8,392 bases of DNA from Gammaproteobacteria bacterium (GCA_029881015.1 JAOUNK010000141.1:1-8392), one strand, 5' to 3'. Shown: positions 1-7,452, numbered from the stretch's first letter. The notes: a model not told the origin generated them from the sequence alone. Program-made: numbers and translations.

Positions 1-1725
1 CCCGCGCCGCAAGTCGCCATCGATCAGCAGAACCTTGGCGTCATTTGATGCCAACACTGTAGCCAGGTTGACGCTGACAAAAGACTTGCCCACTGATGGG
101 CTTGGGCCGGCTATCATGATGCAGTTGTTCTTCACATCCATCATGCCGAAGTGCAAGGCGGTTTTGAGATTTCTCAGGCTTTCGATGGCCGCATCGCCAG
201 GCGCATCTGTCGCGAGAATTGCGCGTTGTGCCTTCCCGGACTTGAGGTCCTTGAAAATACGATCCTGACGCTTGCTGTGGGGGACGGTCGCGTACACGGG
301 TAAGCTCAGTTGACGTTCGATGAGGTTCGGGTCCTCCACGCCTGCCTTAAGCGCTTTCCTCGCAAACGCCAGGCCAACCCCTATAAAGCCGCCAAGCAAT
401 ATGGCGAGGGCTACGATTCGCGAACGGTTAGGAGCTACCGGTGACGTCGGCCTGACAGCATAATCGATAACGCGAACATTACCGACCGTTCCGGCTTTGA
501 CGACCCGCAACTCCTGCGCGGTATCGAGCAGAGAGGTGTAGAGCGCCGTATTGACTTCAACATCGCGAATCAGGCGCAGCACCTCCTGCTGGGTGCTCGG
601 CAGGTCGCGAACCTGCGAATTCAGGTCCGCCAATTCGGCGGTCAGTTGACTAATCTGGCGATCCAGGGCGATAACCGTCGGGTGCGCGGGTGTAAAAGCC
701 AACGTGACCTTTTCTCGTTCCCCACGAAGCTTATTGACCTGCGCCTCAACCGAGACGATGGTCTGCAGGATCGTTTGGGTTTCAAGCGGCAGATCGATCG
801 AACCTTTCTCGAGACGATAGGAGTTCAGCGCGAGTTCCGCAGCCTCCATATTCTGCCGGACCAGGGGCAATTGCTCGTCGAGGAACTCCAGCGTCTTCTG
901 CGCTTCGGCTGATCTACGTTCGACATTCTGACGTACGTAGACGTTTGCTATCTCGTTGACCTGCTCCTGGATCCGAACCGGGTCGGCGCCGCTGACCCCG
1001 ATTTCGAGGATACCCGACCATTCGCCCTTCTCCTCGACACTGAGTCTCCCCTGCAGGGATCGAACGGCACTTAAGCGCGGCCGTCTTTGTACCCAGAATA
1101 CCTGCCCGGATTCGCCCTGCAACTCCGAAACGAACAGCGTGAGCAGTTCGCCGTCCGGCAAATCCTGCACGGCCACCTCGCCAACGGAACCACGCAGGAG
1201 AATACTTTCACTGTCGTCGAAAACCTCGTACTTGCCGCCGCCGGTCGCGACCAGCCGCATCGACTGACCCCGCATGGAATCCGGAAGCTCGAGCGTATCG
1301 ACCTTGATCCTCGGCTGTTCGCGGGCCGGCGCCCGACGCGCAAGTGCAGCACCGAGAACCGTCGAGAATTCAGGGTAGGCATTGATATCGAGTTTCAGGT
1401 TGTCAACGACCACGCCAAGCACGGAACGGGATCGCAGGATCTCGATCTCTGCATTAACGGGCGTGTAGTCCTCGAGCATCGCCGTCACGTCGAGGTTCGA
1501 AAGGCCCGGGGACTTCTCTTCGACTTGCAGCAGGCCGTCCGCCCTGAACACAGGAACCGCGGTATAGGCCTTGTAAACGCCGATCATTAGCGCGAGAAAA
1601 GTAATCGTCGCAATCAGCCAACGATTCTCGATCAGGACGCCAAGCAACTCACCAAGGTTGATCTCTTCGTCATCATTGTCCTGGCTTGGCTGATACATCG
1701 TCATTTCGTTAGTTGCGCCGGTCAC
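1..1725 (-). CDS. wzc: Wzc-type polysaccharide co-polymerase and tyrosine autokinase (3' end cut off by window)
   Basis: Inner-membrane protein that sets chain length and drives export of capsule or exopolysaccharide; it autophosphorylates on tyrosines and partners with Wza and Wzb. Read directly from the minus strand: 575 codons are open to the window edge. Order (numbered from the GTG): a short acidic N-terminus and Wzz-like first membrane segment (about residues 36-51), a long periplasmic region rich in coiled-coil-like helices (about 230-400), a GNVR motif followed by a PTSPVAPNR stretch just before the second membrane segment (about 437-455), then the cytoplasmic kinase with Walker A GPSPSVGKS (Lys547) and Walker A' LLIDGD (Asp569, Asp571). 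The remaining roughly 150 residues, with Walker B and the tyrosine-rich tail, lie outside the window. The GTG start overlaps the wza stop (TAGTGA) and has GGA 8 bases upstream. ATG at 1704 or 1698 are alternatives without a clear ribosome site. Confidence 0.95.
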   Translation of the reverse strand, partial: MTGATNEMTMYQPSQDNDDEEINLGELLGVLIENRWLIATITFLALMIGVYKAYTAVPVFRADGLLQVEEKSPGLSNLDVTAMLEDYTPVNAEIEILRSRSVLGVVVDNLKLDINAYPEFSTVLGAALARRAPAREQPRIKVDTLELPDSMRGQSMRLVATGGGKYEVFDDSESILLRGSVGEVAVQDLPDGELLTLFVSELQGESGQVFWVQRRPRLSAVRSLQGRLSVEEKGEWSGILEIGVSGADPVRIQEQVNEIANVYVRQNVERRSAEAQKTLEFLDEQLPLVRQNMEAAELALNSYRLEKGSIDLPLETQTILQTIVSVEAQVNKLRGEREKVTLAFTPAHPTVIALDRQISQLTAELADLNSQVRDLPSTQQEVLRLIRDVEVNTALYTSLLDTAQELRVVKAGTVGNVRVIDYAVRPTSPVAPNRSRIVALAILLGGFIGVGLAFARKALKAGVEDPNLIERQLSLPVYATVPHSKRQDRIFKDLKSGKAQRAILATDAPGDAAIESLRNLKTALHFGMMDVKNNCIMIAGPSPSVGKSFVSVNLATVLASNDAKVLLIDGDLRRG

Positions 1726-2801
1726 TAGTTGGATCCAATATTGTTGCCGATACCAATAATACTGATCGTCGGCAAGAGCTGGCTAATCACACGATTCCAT
1801 TGTGAAATCCCAGCGCTGTCGACAAAGATTACGTCCTGCGCCTGCATTTCGAATCGCTCAGCAAGCAACATGCCAGTTGCGTAGCGAGCGTCTAGATGAA
1901 ATATCTCAGGATTGTCCTTGCCGGTATTCCTGACGACATAAATGGCGCCCGAATCAGCCGAATTCTGGTTTACGCCACCGGCTTCGCCGATCGCCGCCGC
2001 CAGCGACAAATTGCCGTTGATGATTTCAACTGACTTGGGCACCCTGACTTCGCCCATGACGAACACCTTCTGTTGGCTCCTGTCCAGCACGTTGACGATA
2101 TCGCCATGCTGCAGCGTCAGGTTTTGGCTCGAGTCCGCGTGGTCGTACAGCGCCTTCAGGTCGATTTCAAATACCTTCCCGTTGCGCGAAATGTTGACGC
2201 CACTCTTGTGCGCATTCGGCGTCAGTCCTCCGGATAAGCTGATTGCGTCAGCGATCGTCAGCGGCACATCGTTGAGTGGCAGCACGCCGGGAGTATTGAT
2301 CTCTCCGACCATGTAAACGCGCTTGCTGCGGAAGCCGATGACGCGTACGTCGAGCTGCGGGTCCTGTATGTAGGTACTCAGGCGCTCGGTCAGCACGTTT
2401 CTAAGAGCGGCAACGTTCATCCCTGCCGCTTTGACCATGCCGACGTAGGGGTAGAAGATGTAGCCGTCATCGCCGACCTGCTGACCTGATGTTTCGGCAT
2501 CTCGGAATTGGCCGGCAGGCGTCGTCAGTTCCGGGTGATCCCAGACAATAATCTGCAGAACGTCACCAACGCCGATGATGTAACCCGTTGGATTGGTTAC
2601 AAACTCCTCGGCGATCTGGCGCACCTCGAACGACCGAGCGGCCTCCATCTGGTTCAAAAGATCGAGTGTGATCGGAGTGACGCGAACAACCTGCCCACCG
2701 GGTACCTCGGCGGGCTCGGTCATCTTCATGCCGGGTGCAACTGCGCACGCCGTCAACGTCACTGCGACAAACAGGATTCCGCTTCTTGCCCAAGCCTTCA
2801 T
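1725..2801 (-). CDS. wza: Wza-type outer-membrane polysaccharide export lipoprotein
   Basis: Forms the outer-membrane and periplasmic channel through which capsule or exopolysaccharide leaves the cell; in the known family it is an octamer working against Wzc. The 358-residue length is close to E. coli Wza (about 380). Visible parts: a lipoprotein signal peptide with lipobox LTAC and lipidated Cys19; the polysaccharide-export domain, including YIIGVGDVLQIIVWDHPEL at 74-92; two SLBB-type repeats, each opening with a [VM]GE[IV]..P motif (about 162-235 and 246-325); and a hydrophobic/amphipathic C-terminal helix with Trp335 (about 333-350), matching the segment that crosses the outer membrane in E. 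coli Wza. The ATG start follows wzb by 10 bases, with an AGAG ribosome site 8 bases upstream. Its stop overlaps the putative wzc start by one base, which suggests translational coupling. Confidence 0.96.
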   Translation of the reverse strand: MKAWARSGILFVAVTLTACAVAPGMKMTEPAEVPGGQVVRVTPITLDLLNQMEAARSFEVRQIAEEFVTNPTGYIIGVGDVLQIIVWDHPELTTPAGQFRDAETSGQQVGDDGYIFYPYVGMVKAAGMNVAALRNVLTERLSTYIQDPQLDVRVIGFRSKRVYMVGEINTPGVLPLNDVPLTIADAISLSGGLTPNAHKSGVNISRNGKVFEIDLKALYDHADSSQNLTLQHGDIVNVLDRSQQKVFVMGEVRVPKSVEIINGNLSLAAAIGEAGGVNQNSADSGAIYVVRNTGKDNPEIFHLDARYATGMLLAERFEMQAQDVIFVDSAGISQWNRVISQLLPTISIIGIGNNIGSN

Positions 2802-2809
2802 CGTTTTGT

Positions 2810-2813
2810 CTCT
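2810..2813 (-). promoter_or_regulatory. Ribosome binding site of wza (AGAG)
   Basis: The minus strand reads TAGAGACAAAACG immediately before the wza ATG. AGAG lies 8 bases upstream of the start and overlaps the wzb stop codon (TAG at 2814-2812). This supports the chosen ATG and a polycistronic wzb-wza message. Confidence 0.5.
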
Positions 2814-3270
2814 ATGCCTTTATTTTCTCGACCCAGCTCGCGACACCCGCCTGGATGTCCGCCAACGCGGTCTCGTATGCTGTTCTGGGTTGCCGATATG
2901 GATCCGCCACATCTGCGCCCTGCCACTCGCCGATCCTGTGCACCTTGCCGCGTGCCGTCGGATCGGCGTCGTCGATAGCGCGCTTGTGACCCGCCTCCAT
3001 GACCAGCACGAGGTCTGCTGCGCCCACCATATCCGGGTGAATCTGTCGCGCTCTGTGCCCCGTGATATCCACGCCGAGTTCATCCATCAACGCGATGGAA
3101 TGCTCCGACGCCGGATACCCCACCAGGGCGCCGAGCCCGGCCGATTCGACCGTAAATCCGTCTTGTTCTCTCAGTTCGCGCCTCAGCAGGCCCTCTGCCA
3201 TGGGACTGCGGCAAATATTGCCGACGCAAACCACCAGTATGTGCCTGATCATTATAGTATTTTCAGGCAC
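2812..3270 (-). CDS. wzb: Wzb-type low-molecular-weight protein tyrosine phosphatase
   Basis: Cytoplasmic phosphatase that removes phosphate from the tyrosine tail of the co-encoded Wzc, allowing the phosphorylation cycle needed for polymer assembly. The 152-residue length is typical. The P-loop CVGNICRS carries the nucleophile Cys15 and phosphate-binding Arg21 (CX5R), and the general-acid Asp123 sits in a DPY motif (123-125). The first codon of the listed frame is GTG at 3270. An ATG at 3252 (residue 7, giving MIRHILVVCVGN) is an equally typical start for the family. Neither has a good ribosome site, so the start is uncertain by six codons. The gene lies 59 bases after wzi and 10 bases before wza. 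The order here is wzb-wza-wzc, not wza-wzb-wzc as in E. coli. An inverted repeat covers both possible starts. Confidence 0.95.
   Translation of the reverse strand: MPENTIMIRHILVVCVGNICRSPMAEGLLRRELREQDGFTVESAGLGALVGYPASEHSIALMDELGVDITGHRARQIHPDMVGAADLVLVMEAGHKRAIDDADPTARGKVHRIGEWQGADVADPYRQPRTAYETALADIQAGVASWVEKIKA
3241..3270 (-). repeat. 8-bp perfect inverted repeat spanning the wzb start
   Basis: GTGCCTGA at 3241-3248 is the exact reverse complement of TCAGGCAC at 3263-3270, separated by 14 AT-rich bases. In the wzb message this would form a hairpin whose 5' arm contains the GTG start and whose loop contains the alternative ATG (3252-3250). It could be a translational control hairpin, a protein-binding dyad, or chance: about two or three such repeats are expected at random in a window this size. 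Confidence 0.4.
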
Positions 3271-3274
3271 TTAA

Positions 3275-3300
3275 GTTCATTCATCTGATGTAGATTGAAC
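3275..3300 (-). repeat. Interrupted hairpin in the wzi-wzb gap
   Basis: GTTCA (3275-3279) pairs with TGAAC (3296-3300), and inside it ATCT (3283-3286) pairs with AGAT (3292-3295). A 3-base bulge lies on one side and the loop has 5 bases. On the message it would sit in the presumed leader just before wzb. No run of T follows on either strand, so it does not look like an intrinsic terminator. Confidence 0.3.
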
Positions 3301-3303
3301 ATA

Positions 3304-3332
3304 ATAATGCCTAAGTCATTGATTCCTGTCTA
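3304..3332 (-). promoter_or_regulatory. Possible sigma-70-type promoter for wzb-wza-wzc
   Basis: On the minus strand TAGACA (3332-3327, 5 of 6 to TTGACA) is followed after exactly 17 bases by CATTAT (3309-3304, 4 of 6 to TATAAT). A TATTAT overlaps it at 3306-3301. The -35 overlaps the wzi stop codon. The predicted start near 3297 would leave a leader of about 27 bases to the GTG or 45 to the ATG. The stretch is far richer in A+T than its surroundings, which suits a promoter. It was found by eye, so it is tentative. Confidence 0.3.
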
Positions 3333-4823
3333 TCGGGATCTGGGCGGACTCGTCCAGCGCAGGAAACCCCGGGTATCGCTCGATTCGATACCGCTCGCCA
3401 GCTCCTCGCGCCGCTCGTAACCGGCACCAATATCGAAGGTCCCGATTTTCGAGGGAAACGAGTACTGCAGATCGATGCTGGCCAGGTCCTCTGGATTCAC
3501 GGCGACACTGTGATTCGGGTCGGAACCCACCCGGTTCAGCTCGCCGATTCGTCCCACGACCTGCCACGAACGTCCGTCCGCAGCGCCGACAACCGCGCCC
3601 GCGCTGACGACGCGCGCGTCATTGTCGAGGCCGTGGCCGATGACGCGGCCGTAGTACGTGTAGCCGGACTGGTAGATACCCTGGCGATAGGCACAGCCGT
3701 AAAGAACCGTCCCTTTGACGGCGTCGCAGCTCGTCGCCGCGCCTTCCACGAACCAGCGATACGAGGTCTGGCCGCGCGTGATACCGCTGCCCTCGATGCC
3801 AAACTGCGCGAGATAGCGGCTCGGAAAACCGCCCGCCTCGTCTTCGCCGATCATCTGGCCGTACAGCGAGACCGGCGTACCGAACCACATGTTCGTCCAG
3901 CGCGCATCGAACCCGGCCATCTGGTTGCCGGGTTCGTTCTCGAGGTTGGTGCCGGCATCACCGACATTGTCTTTGCCCAGGAACAGGTCCCAGAACGTGT
4001 CCGCACCGCAGGGGCGTCCCTGTCCGCACCATTGTGCCGTCCGGGAGAGGCCTATCTCGAGTCCCCGCAACGGGCGAATATTCAGCCGCATGCCAAAGAA
4101 GCGCGCATCCGGTACAGCACGCTCGCTCTCGAGCTGCCCCCAGATGATGCTCATGTCCCACGGCCCTAGCCAGCTAATCCACTTCGGCGTTGGTGCCGTG
4201 GTGCGATTTCGGCCGATAACGAATGCCGGAATCGGTCGCGCATTGTTCGAAAGGATCAGGTTGCCGTCCCAACCCGGCCCCCACCAGCGACCCATGGTGC
4301 TGGCCGCCACCGACCAGTTGCCGACATCCACGCCAAGCTGGCTGCCGTCGGGACGAACGTCCTTGCCGTCGGCCGGCTTGTCCACCGCCGAGATATTCAG
4401 GTCGAGCGTAAAGCGCTCGCTGAACCACGCAACACCCGCCCCGAGTTCGCCACGCGCTCTGGGCGTGTCCGAGAAGCCACGAATGTTCGCCGGTTCCTCG
4501 GCAATGGCGAGGCTTGCGCCGAACGACGCCTGGCCGCGCCTGGCTTCGCGCTGCGCGCGTGCCAGCACGCGTTCGAACGTCGGCATCACGTTGTTGGGCA
4601 GCACGATATCGTTCGCCCGTACATATTCGAGATCCGCGAGTACTGCGTCCCAGGAAATCGGCCAGGTCGTGACAGGGCCGCTGATGGCGCCGTAGTCCGC
4701 GAGCACCTGGATGTCATGCCGCAAGCCAACGTCGCCCGGCTGGGCCTGTGGTGCGGCGAGGAGGGGTTGTGCGAGCAGGCAGGCAGTGGCCGCGATTAGC
4801 CATCTGTGGACGATACATTTCAT
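3330..4823 (-). CDS. wzi: Wzi-family outer-membrane capsule assembly protein
   Basis: Predicted outer-membrane beta-barrel that attaches or organises capsule polymer at the cell surface (capsule assembly protein Wzi family). The 497-residue length fits. An N-terminal signal peptide has a hydrophobic core at about 8-22 and a likely cleavage near residues 23-24. The family hallmark RWWGPGWDGNLILSNNARP is visible at 179-197, followed by alternating polar/hydrophobic strands rich in aromatic residues. Two cysteine pairs (Cys266/Cys272 and Cys366/Cys377) could form periplasmic disulfides. The chain ends FLRW plus a short basic tail (SPPRSR) rather than the terminal aromatic residue common in barrels. 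The ATG start has no obvious Shine-Dalgarno sequence, but no other start fits the signal peptide. It lies 84 bases after pgi and upstream of wzb on the same strand. Confidence 0.9.
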   Translation of the reverse strand: MKCIVHRWLIAATACLLAQPLLAAPQAQPGDVGLRHDIQVLADYGAISGPVTTWPISWDAVLADLEYVRANDIVLPNNVMPTFERVLARAQREARRGQASFGASLAIAEEPANIRGFSDTPRARGELGAGVAWFSERFTLDLNISAVDKPADGKDVRPDGSQLGVDVGNWSVAASTMGRWWGPGWDGNLILSNNARPIPAFVIGRNRTTAPTPKWISWLGPWDMSIIWGQLESERAVPDARFFGMRLNIRPLRGLEIGLSRTAQWCGQGRPCGADTFWDLFLGKDNVGDAGTNLENEPGNQMAGFDARWTNMWFGTPVSLYGQMIGEDEAGGFPSRYLAQFGIEGSGITRGQTSYRWFVEGAATSCDAVKGTVLYGCAYRQGIYQSGYTYYGRVIGHGLDNDARVVSAGAVVGAADGRSWQVVGRIGELNRVGSDPNHSVAVNPEDLASIDLQYSFPSKIGTFDIGAGYERREELASGIESSDTRGFLRWTSPPRSR

Positions 4824-4907
4824 GGCGCGATTGTCGCTTGAGCACGCAGCGGTAGCAAGGTCACCGGGTTGGGGTCAGCGCGCCTGCCGGCAGGGCTCTG
4901 CTTTGCA

Positions 4908-6416
4908 TTATCCCTGGGCGAGCTTCTTGCCAAGCTCCACACCCCACTGGTCGAACGAATCGATACCCCAGATCACGCCTTCGACGAACACCTTGTGCTC
5001 GTAGAGTGCGATGAGCTGGCCCAGCGTCTCCGGCGTCAGCTTGCTGAAGTGAATCGTATTGCTCGGTCGATTGCCCTCGTGCACGCGCCAGGCGGGCAGG
5101 CTCTTGTCCGTCGTGCCTTCCATGAGTGCCTGCGCCTGCGCCCTGCAATTGGCGGTCGCGAGCTTGGACGTACCGGGCAGCAGGAAATCGACCGGTACGA
5201 AGCGAGTCCCCTGGTGCATGAGCTGCATGAACGAATGCTGCGCGTTACTGCCCGCCTCGCCCCAGATGACCATGCCCGTAGCGCAGCGCACCGGCTTGCC
5301 GTCCATGCGCACGCTCTTGCCGCTGGATTCCATCTGCAGCTGTTGCAGGTAAGCCGGGAATCGGTCCAGCCGGTTCGTGTACGGCAGGATCGCCTGGCTC
5401 TGCGCGCCGAAGAAGTTGTTGTACCAGACGCCGAGTAGCGCCAGCAGTACCGGCATGTTCTCGTCCATGGGCGATTGCCGGAAGTGCAGATCCATATGAC
5501 GGCCGCCGGCGAGTACTCGCCGGAACACATCCATACCGACAACCAGCGCCAGCGAGAGGCCCACAGCCGACCACATCGAGTATCGACCGCCGACCCAGTC
5601 CCAGAAACCGAAACGGTAGTCTGAGCGAATACCGAAGTCGTCGAGCGCCTCGTGATTGGTCGATGCCGCAACGAAGTGATACTGCACGGCTACCGCGTCG
5701 AGTTTCTCGACGATCCAGTCGCGCGCCGCGCGTGCGTTGACCATGGTCTCCTGGGTGGTGAACGTCTTCGAGCACACCACGAACAAGGTTCGCTCGGGGT
5801 CGAGCTCCTCTTTCAGGTCCTCGAGCTGGGTGCCATCGATGTTCGACACGCTGTGGTAGCGAAAACCCGCTTTCCAGCAGGGCCGCAGTGCCCTGCTCGC
5901 CATCACGGGGCCAAGATCGGAGCCGCCGATGCCGATATTCACAATGTCCGTGATCTTCTTGCGCGTGCTGCCACGGATCTTGCCGCTGTGAACGCCATCG
6001 ACGAAAGCCTCCATATTGGTGAGTACTTCCCAGACTTCACGTACGCCCGGGGTATCGAGTGCGACCATATCGGAGATCTTGGAGCGCAGCGCGACATGCA
6101 GCACCGCCCGGTCTTCGGTCTTGTTGATCTTCTCGCCCGCAAACATGGCTTCGATCGCCGCCGGCACATCGGCCTGGTTGGCAAGCTGGGCCAGGTGCTT
6201 CATCGTGGTCGTGTTGACGTGATTCTTCGAATAATCGAGCGCCAGGTCGCAGGCCTTGAAGCTGAAGCGCTGCGCGCGCTTTTTGTCCCGCGCGAACAGG
6301 TCGCGCAGGTGCTTGCCGCGCATACTGGATTTGCAGTGGTCCGTGAGGGCCTTCCACGCAGGAAGATCGGTCGGGTAACGGGCAGAGAGCTTTCTGTCGG
6401 TGTATTTGCTGGGCAC
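4908..6416 (-). CDS. pgi: Glucose-6-phosphate isomerase, short C-terminus
   Basis: Interconverts glucose-6-phosphate and fructose-6-phosphate in the cytoplasm. Here it probably feeds UDP-glucose or UDP-N-acetylhexosamine synthesis for the capsule. Visible motifs: INKTEDRAVLHVALR (97-111), NIGIGGSDLGP (160-170), the phosphate-binding SKTFTTQET (216-224), PGI signature 1 DWVGGRYSMWSAVG (273-286), and signature 2 GVIWGIDSFDQWGVELGKK (480-498). Catalytic candidates by comparison with the E. coli enzyme are Glu363 (MESSGK), His394 (NAQHSF) and Lys497. At 502 residues it is shorter than E. coli Pgi (about 549). It lacks most of the C-terminal tail after the catalytic lysine and a segment around 414-440. 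No continuation of the tail is seen in other frames after the stop, so this looks natural rather than a frameshift. The start is GTG, 13 bases after the epimerase stop, with only a weak AGAG upstream. Confidence 0.97.
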   Translation of the reverse strand: MPSKYTDRKLSARYPTDLPAWKALTDHCKSSMRGKHLRDLFARDKKRAQRFSFKACDLALDYSKNHVNTTTMKHLAQLANQADVPAAIEAMFAGEKINKTEDRAVLHVALRSKISDMVALDTPGVREVWEVLTNMEAFVDGVHSGKIRGSTRKKITDIVNIGIGGSDLGPVMASRALRPCWKAGFRYHSVSNIDGTQLEDLKEELDPERTLFVVCSKTFTTQETMVNARAARDWIVEKLDAVAVQYHFVAASTNHEALDDFGIRSDYRFGFWDWVGGRYSMWSAVGLSLALVVGMDVFRRVLAGGRHMDLHFRQSPMDENMPVLLALLGVWYNNFFGAQSQAILPYTNRLDRFPAYLQQLQMESSGKSVRMDGKPVRCATGMVIWGEAGSNAQHSFMQLMHQGTRFVPVDFLLPGTSKLATANCRAQAQALMEGTTDKSLPAWRVHEGNRPSNTIHFSKLTPETLGQLIALYEHKVFVEGVIWGIDSFDQWGVELGKKLAQG

Positions 6417-6429
6417 GTATTCTGGCGCT

Positions 6430-7446
6430 CTAGGTCAGCTCGTCTTTGTAGAACTCAAGATACCACTCGACGAAGTTCTTCACGCCGGTTTCTATCGGCG
6501 TCGAGGGCTGGTAGCCCACGTCGTCGGCAAGTGCCTGGGTGTCGGCCCACGTGTCAGGTACGTCACCGGGCTGCAGCGGCAGGAGGTTCTTCTGTGCCGT
6601 CTTGCCAAGGTACTTCTCGATCGCCCCGATGTAATCCATGAGCTCGACCGGCTGCTGGTTGCCGATATTGTAGAGGCGATACGGAGCCCGGCTCGTGCCC
6701 GGGTCCGGGTTCGCCGGATCCCAGTGCTCGTTCGGCGTGGCCGTTTTGTCGCTCGTGCGAATGACGCCTTCGACAATGTCGTCGATGTACGTGAAGTCGC
6801 GCTTGTGCTTGCCGTAGTTGAACACGTCAATCGGCTTGCCCTGGATGATCGCGCGCGTGAACAGGAACAGCGCCATGTCCGGCCGGCCCCAGGGACCGTA
6901 GACCGTGAAGAACCGCAGGCCTGTTGTCGGCAGGTTGTAGAGGTTCGAGTAGGTGTGCGCCATGAGCTCATTGGCTTTCTTGGTCGCACCGTACAACGCC
7001 AGTGGATGATCGACATTCTGGTGGACCGAGAATGGCATCGCCGTGTTTGCCCCGTACACGGAACTCGACGATGCGTAGGTCAGGTGCTGCACGTTGTGGT
7101 GCCGGCAGCCTTCGAGAATATTCAGGAAGCCGACGATGTTGCTGTCGATGTAGGAATGCGGGTTCTCGATCGAGTAGCGAACGCCGGCCTGGGCCGCCAG
7201 GTTGATGACCTTGTCGAATTGCTCCTCGGCGAACAACGCTTCCATCGCGTCGCGATCCGCGAGGTCGATGCGAGCCATCCTGAACCCGTCGAAGTCCGCC
7301 AGGACCTTGGCGCGCGATTCCTTCAGGCGGACATCGTAGTAGTCGTTGAAGTTATCGAGGCCGACCACCGTGTCGCCGCGCTCGAGCAACAGCTTCGACG
7401 TGTGAAAGCCGATAAAGCCTGCAGCACCTGTGACGAGGATTTTCAA
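6430..7446 (-). CDS. capI: CapI-type UDP-glucuronate 4-epimerase (NAD-dependent, extended SDR)
   Basis: Inverts C4 of a UDP-uronic acid, most likely UDP-glucuronate to UDP-galacturonate, in the cytoplasm as a precursor step for an acidic polysaccharide. The 338 residues contain the NAD-binding GAAGFIG (7-13), Asp31 at the end of the second strand, the CapI-like DNFNDYYDVRLK (31-42), the SSSSVYG strand (126-132), and the catalytic pair Tyr152/Lys156 (YGATK). The NDYYD segment and the GRPDMALFLFT region resemble UDP-glucuronate epimerases more than the TviC/WbpP UDP-N-acetylhexosamine group. Given the TviB-type neighbour, UDP-GlcNAcA as substrate cannot be excluded. The start is TTG, supported by a strong AGGAG 6 bases upstream, and the encoded MKILVTGAAGFIG is the usual family N-terminus. 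The gene lies 9 bases after tviB and 13 before pgi. Confidence 0.93.
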   Translation of the reverse strand: MKILVTGAAGFIGFHTSKLLLERGDTVVGLDNFNDYYDVRLKESRAKVLADFDGFRMARIDLADRDAMEALFAEEQFDKVINLAAQAGVRYSIENPHSYIDSNIVGFLNILEGCRHHNVQHLTYASSSSVYGANTAMPFSVHQNVDHPLALYGATKKANELMAHTYSNLYNLPTTGLRFFTVYGPWGRPDMALFLFTRAIIQGKPIDVFNYGKHKRDFTYIDDIVEGVIRTSDKTATPNEHWDPANPDPGTSRAPYRLYNIGNQQPVELMDYIGAIEKYLGKTAQKNLLPLQPGDVPDTWADTQALADDVGYQPSTPIETGVKNFVEWYLEFYKDELT

Positions 7447-7452
7447 AAATGA

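Noticed and set aside
3251..3256. Perfect TATAAT on the minus strand just before or within the wzb start
   Set aside because: The -35 at the right distance matches only 3 of 6. Transcription would begin downstream of both candidate wzb starts.
4779..4823. Wzi as a lipoprotein because of Cys15 in its signal peptide
   Set aside because: Residues before the cysteine (ATAC) lack the leucine-like -3 residue of a lipobox, and the hydrophobic core continues past it; an ordinary signal peptide fits better.
4849..4856. GCGGTAGC resembling the core of the ops element bound by RfaH
   Set aside because: It lies on the plus strand, opposite to the direction of all genes, and only part of the consensus is matched.
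4830..4858. TTGCTA-17-GACAAT promoter-like pair upstream of wzi
   Set aside because: Both boxes match only 4 of 6, the region is GC-rich, and the -10 would lie 6 bases before the ATG, leaving essentially no leader.
4883..4894. Perfect 12-base palindrome CCTGCCGGCAGG between pgi and wzi, considered as a terminator
   Set aside because: It has no loop beyond its own centre, so at most four base pairs form in RNA, and no T run follows on either strand.
3889..5438. Plus-strand open frames 3889-4695 and 4869-5438
   Set aside because: Shadows of wzi and pgi, with no ribosome site or recognisable domain.
5652..7452. Long plus-strand open frames (5652-6641 and 6400-7452) opposite pgi and the epimerase gene
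   Set aside because: They are antisense to genes with unmistakable family motifs. Their translations have skewed composition and no recognisable domain, as expected of mirror frames in GC-rich DNA.
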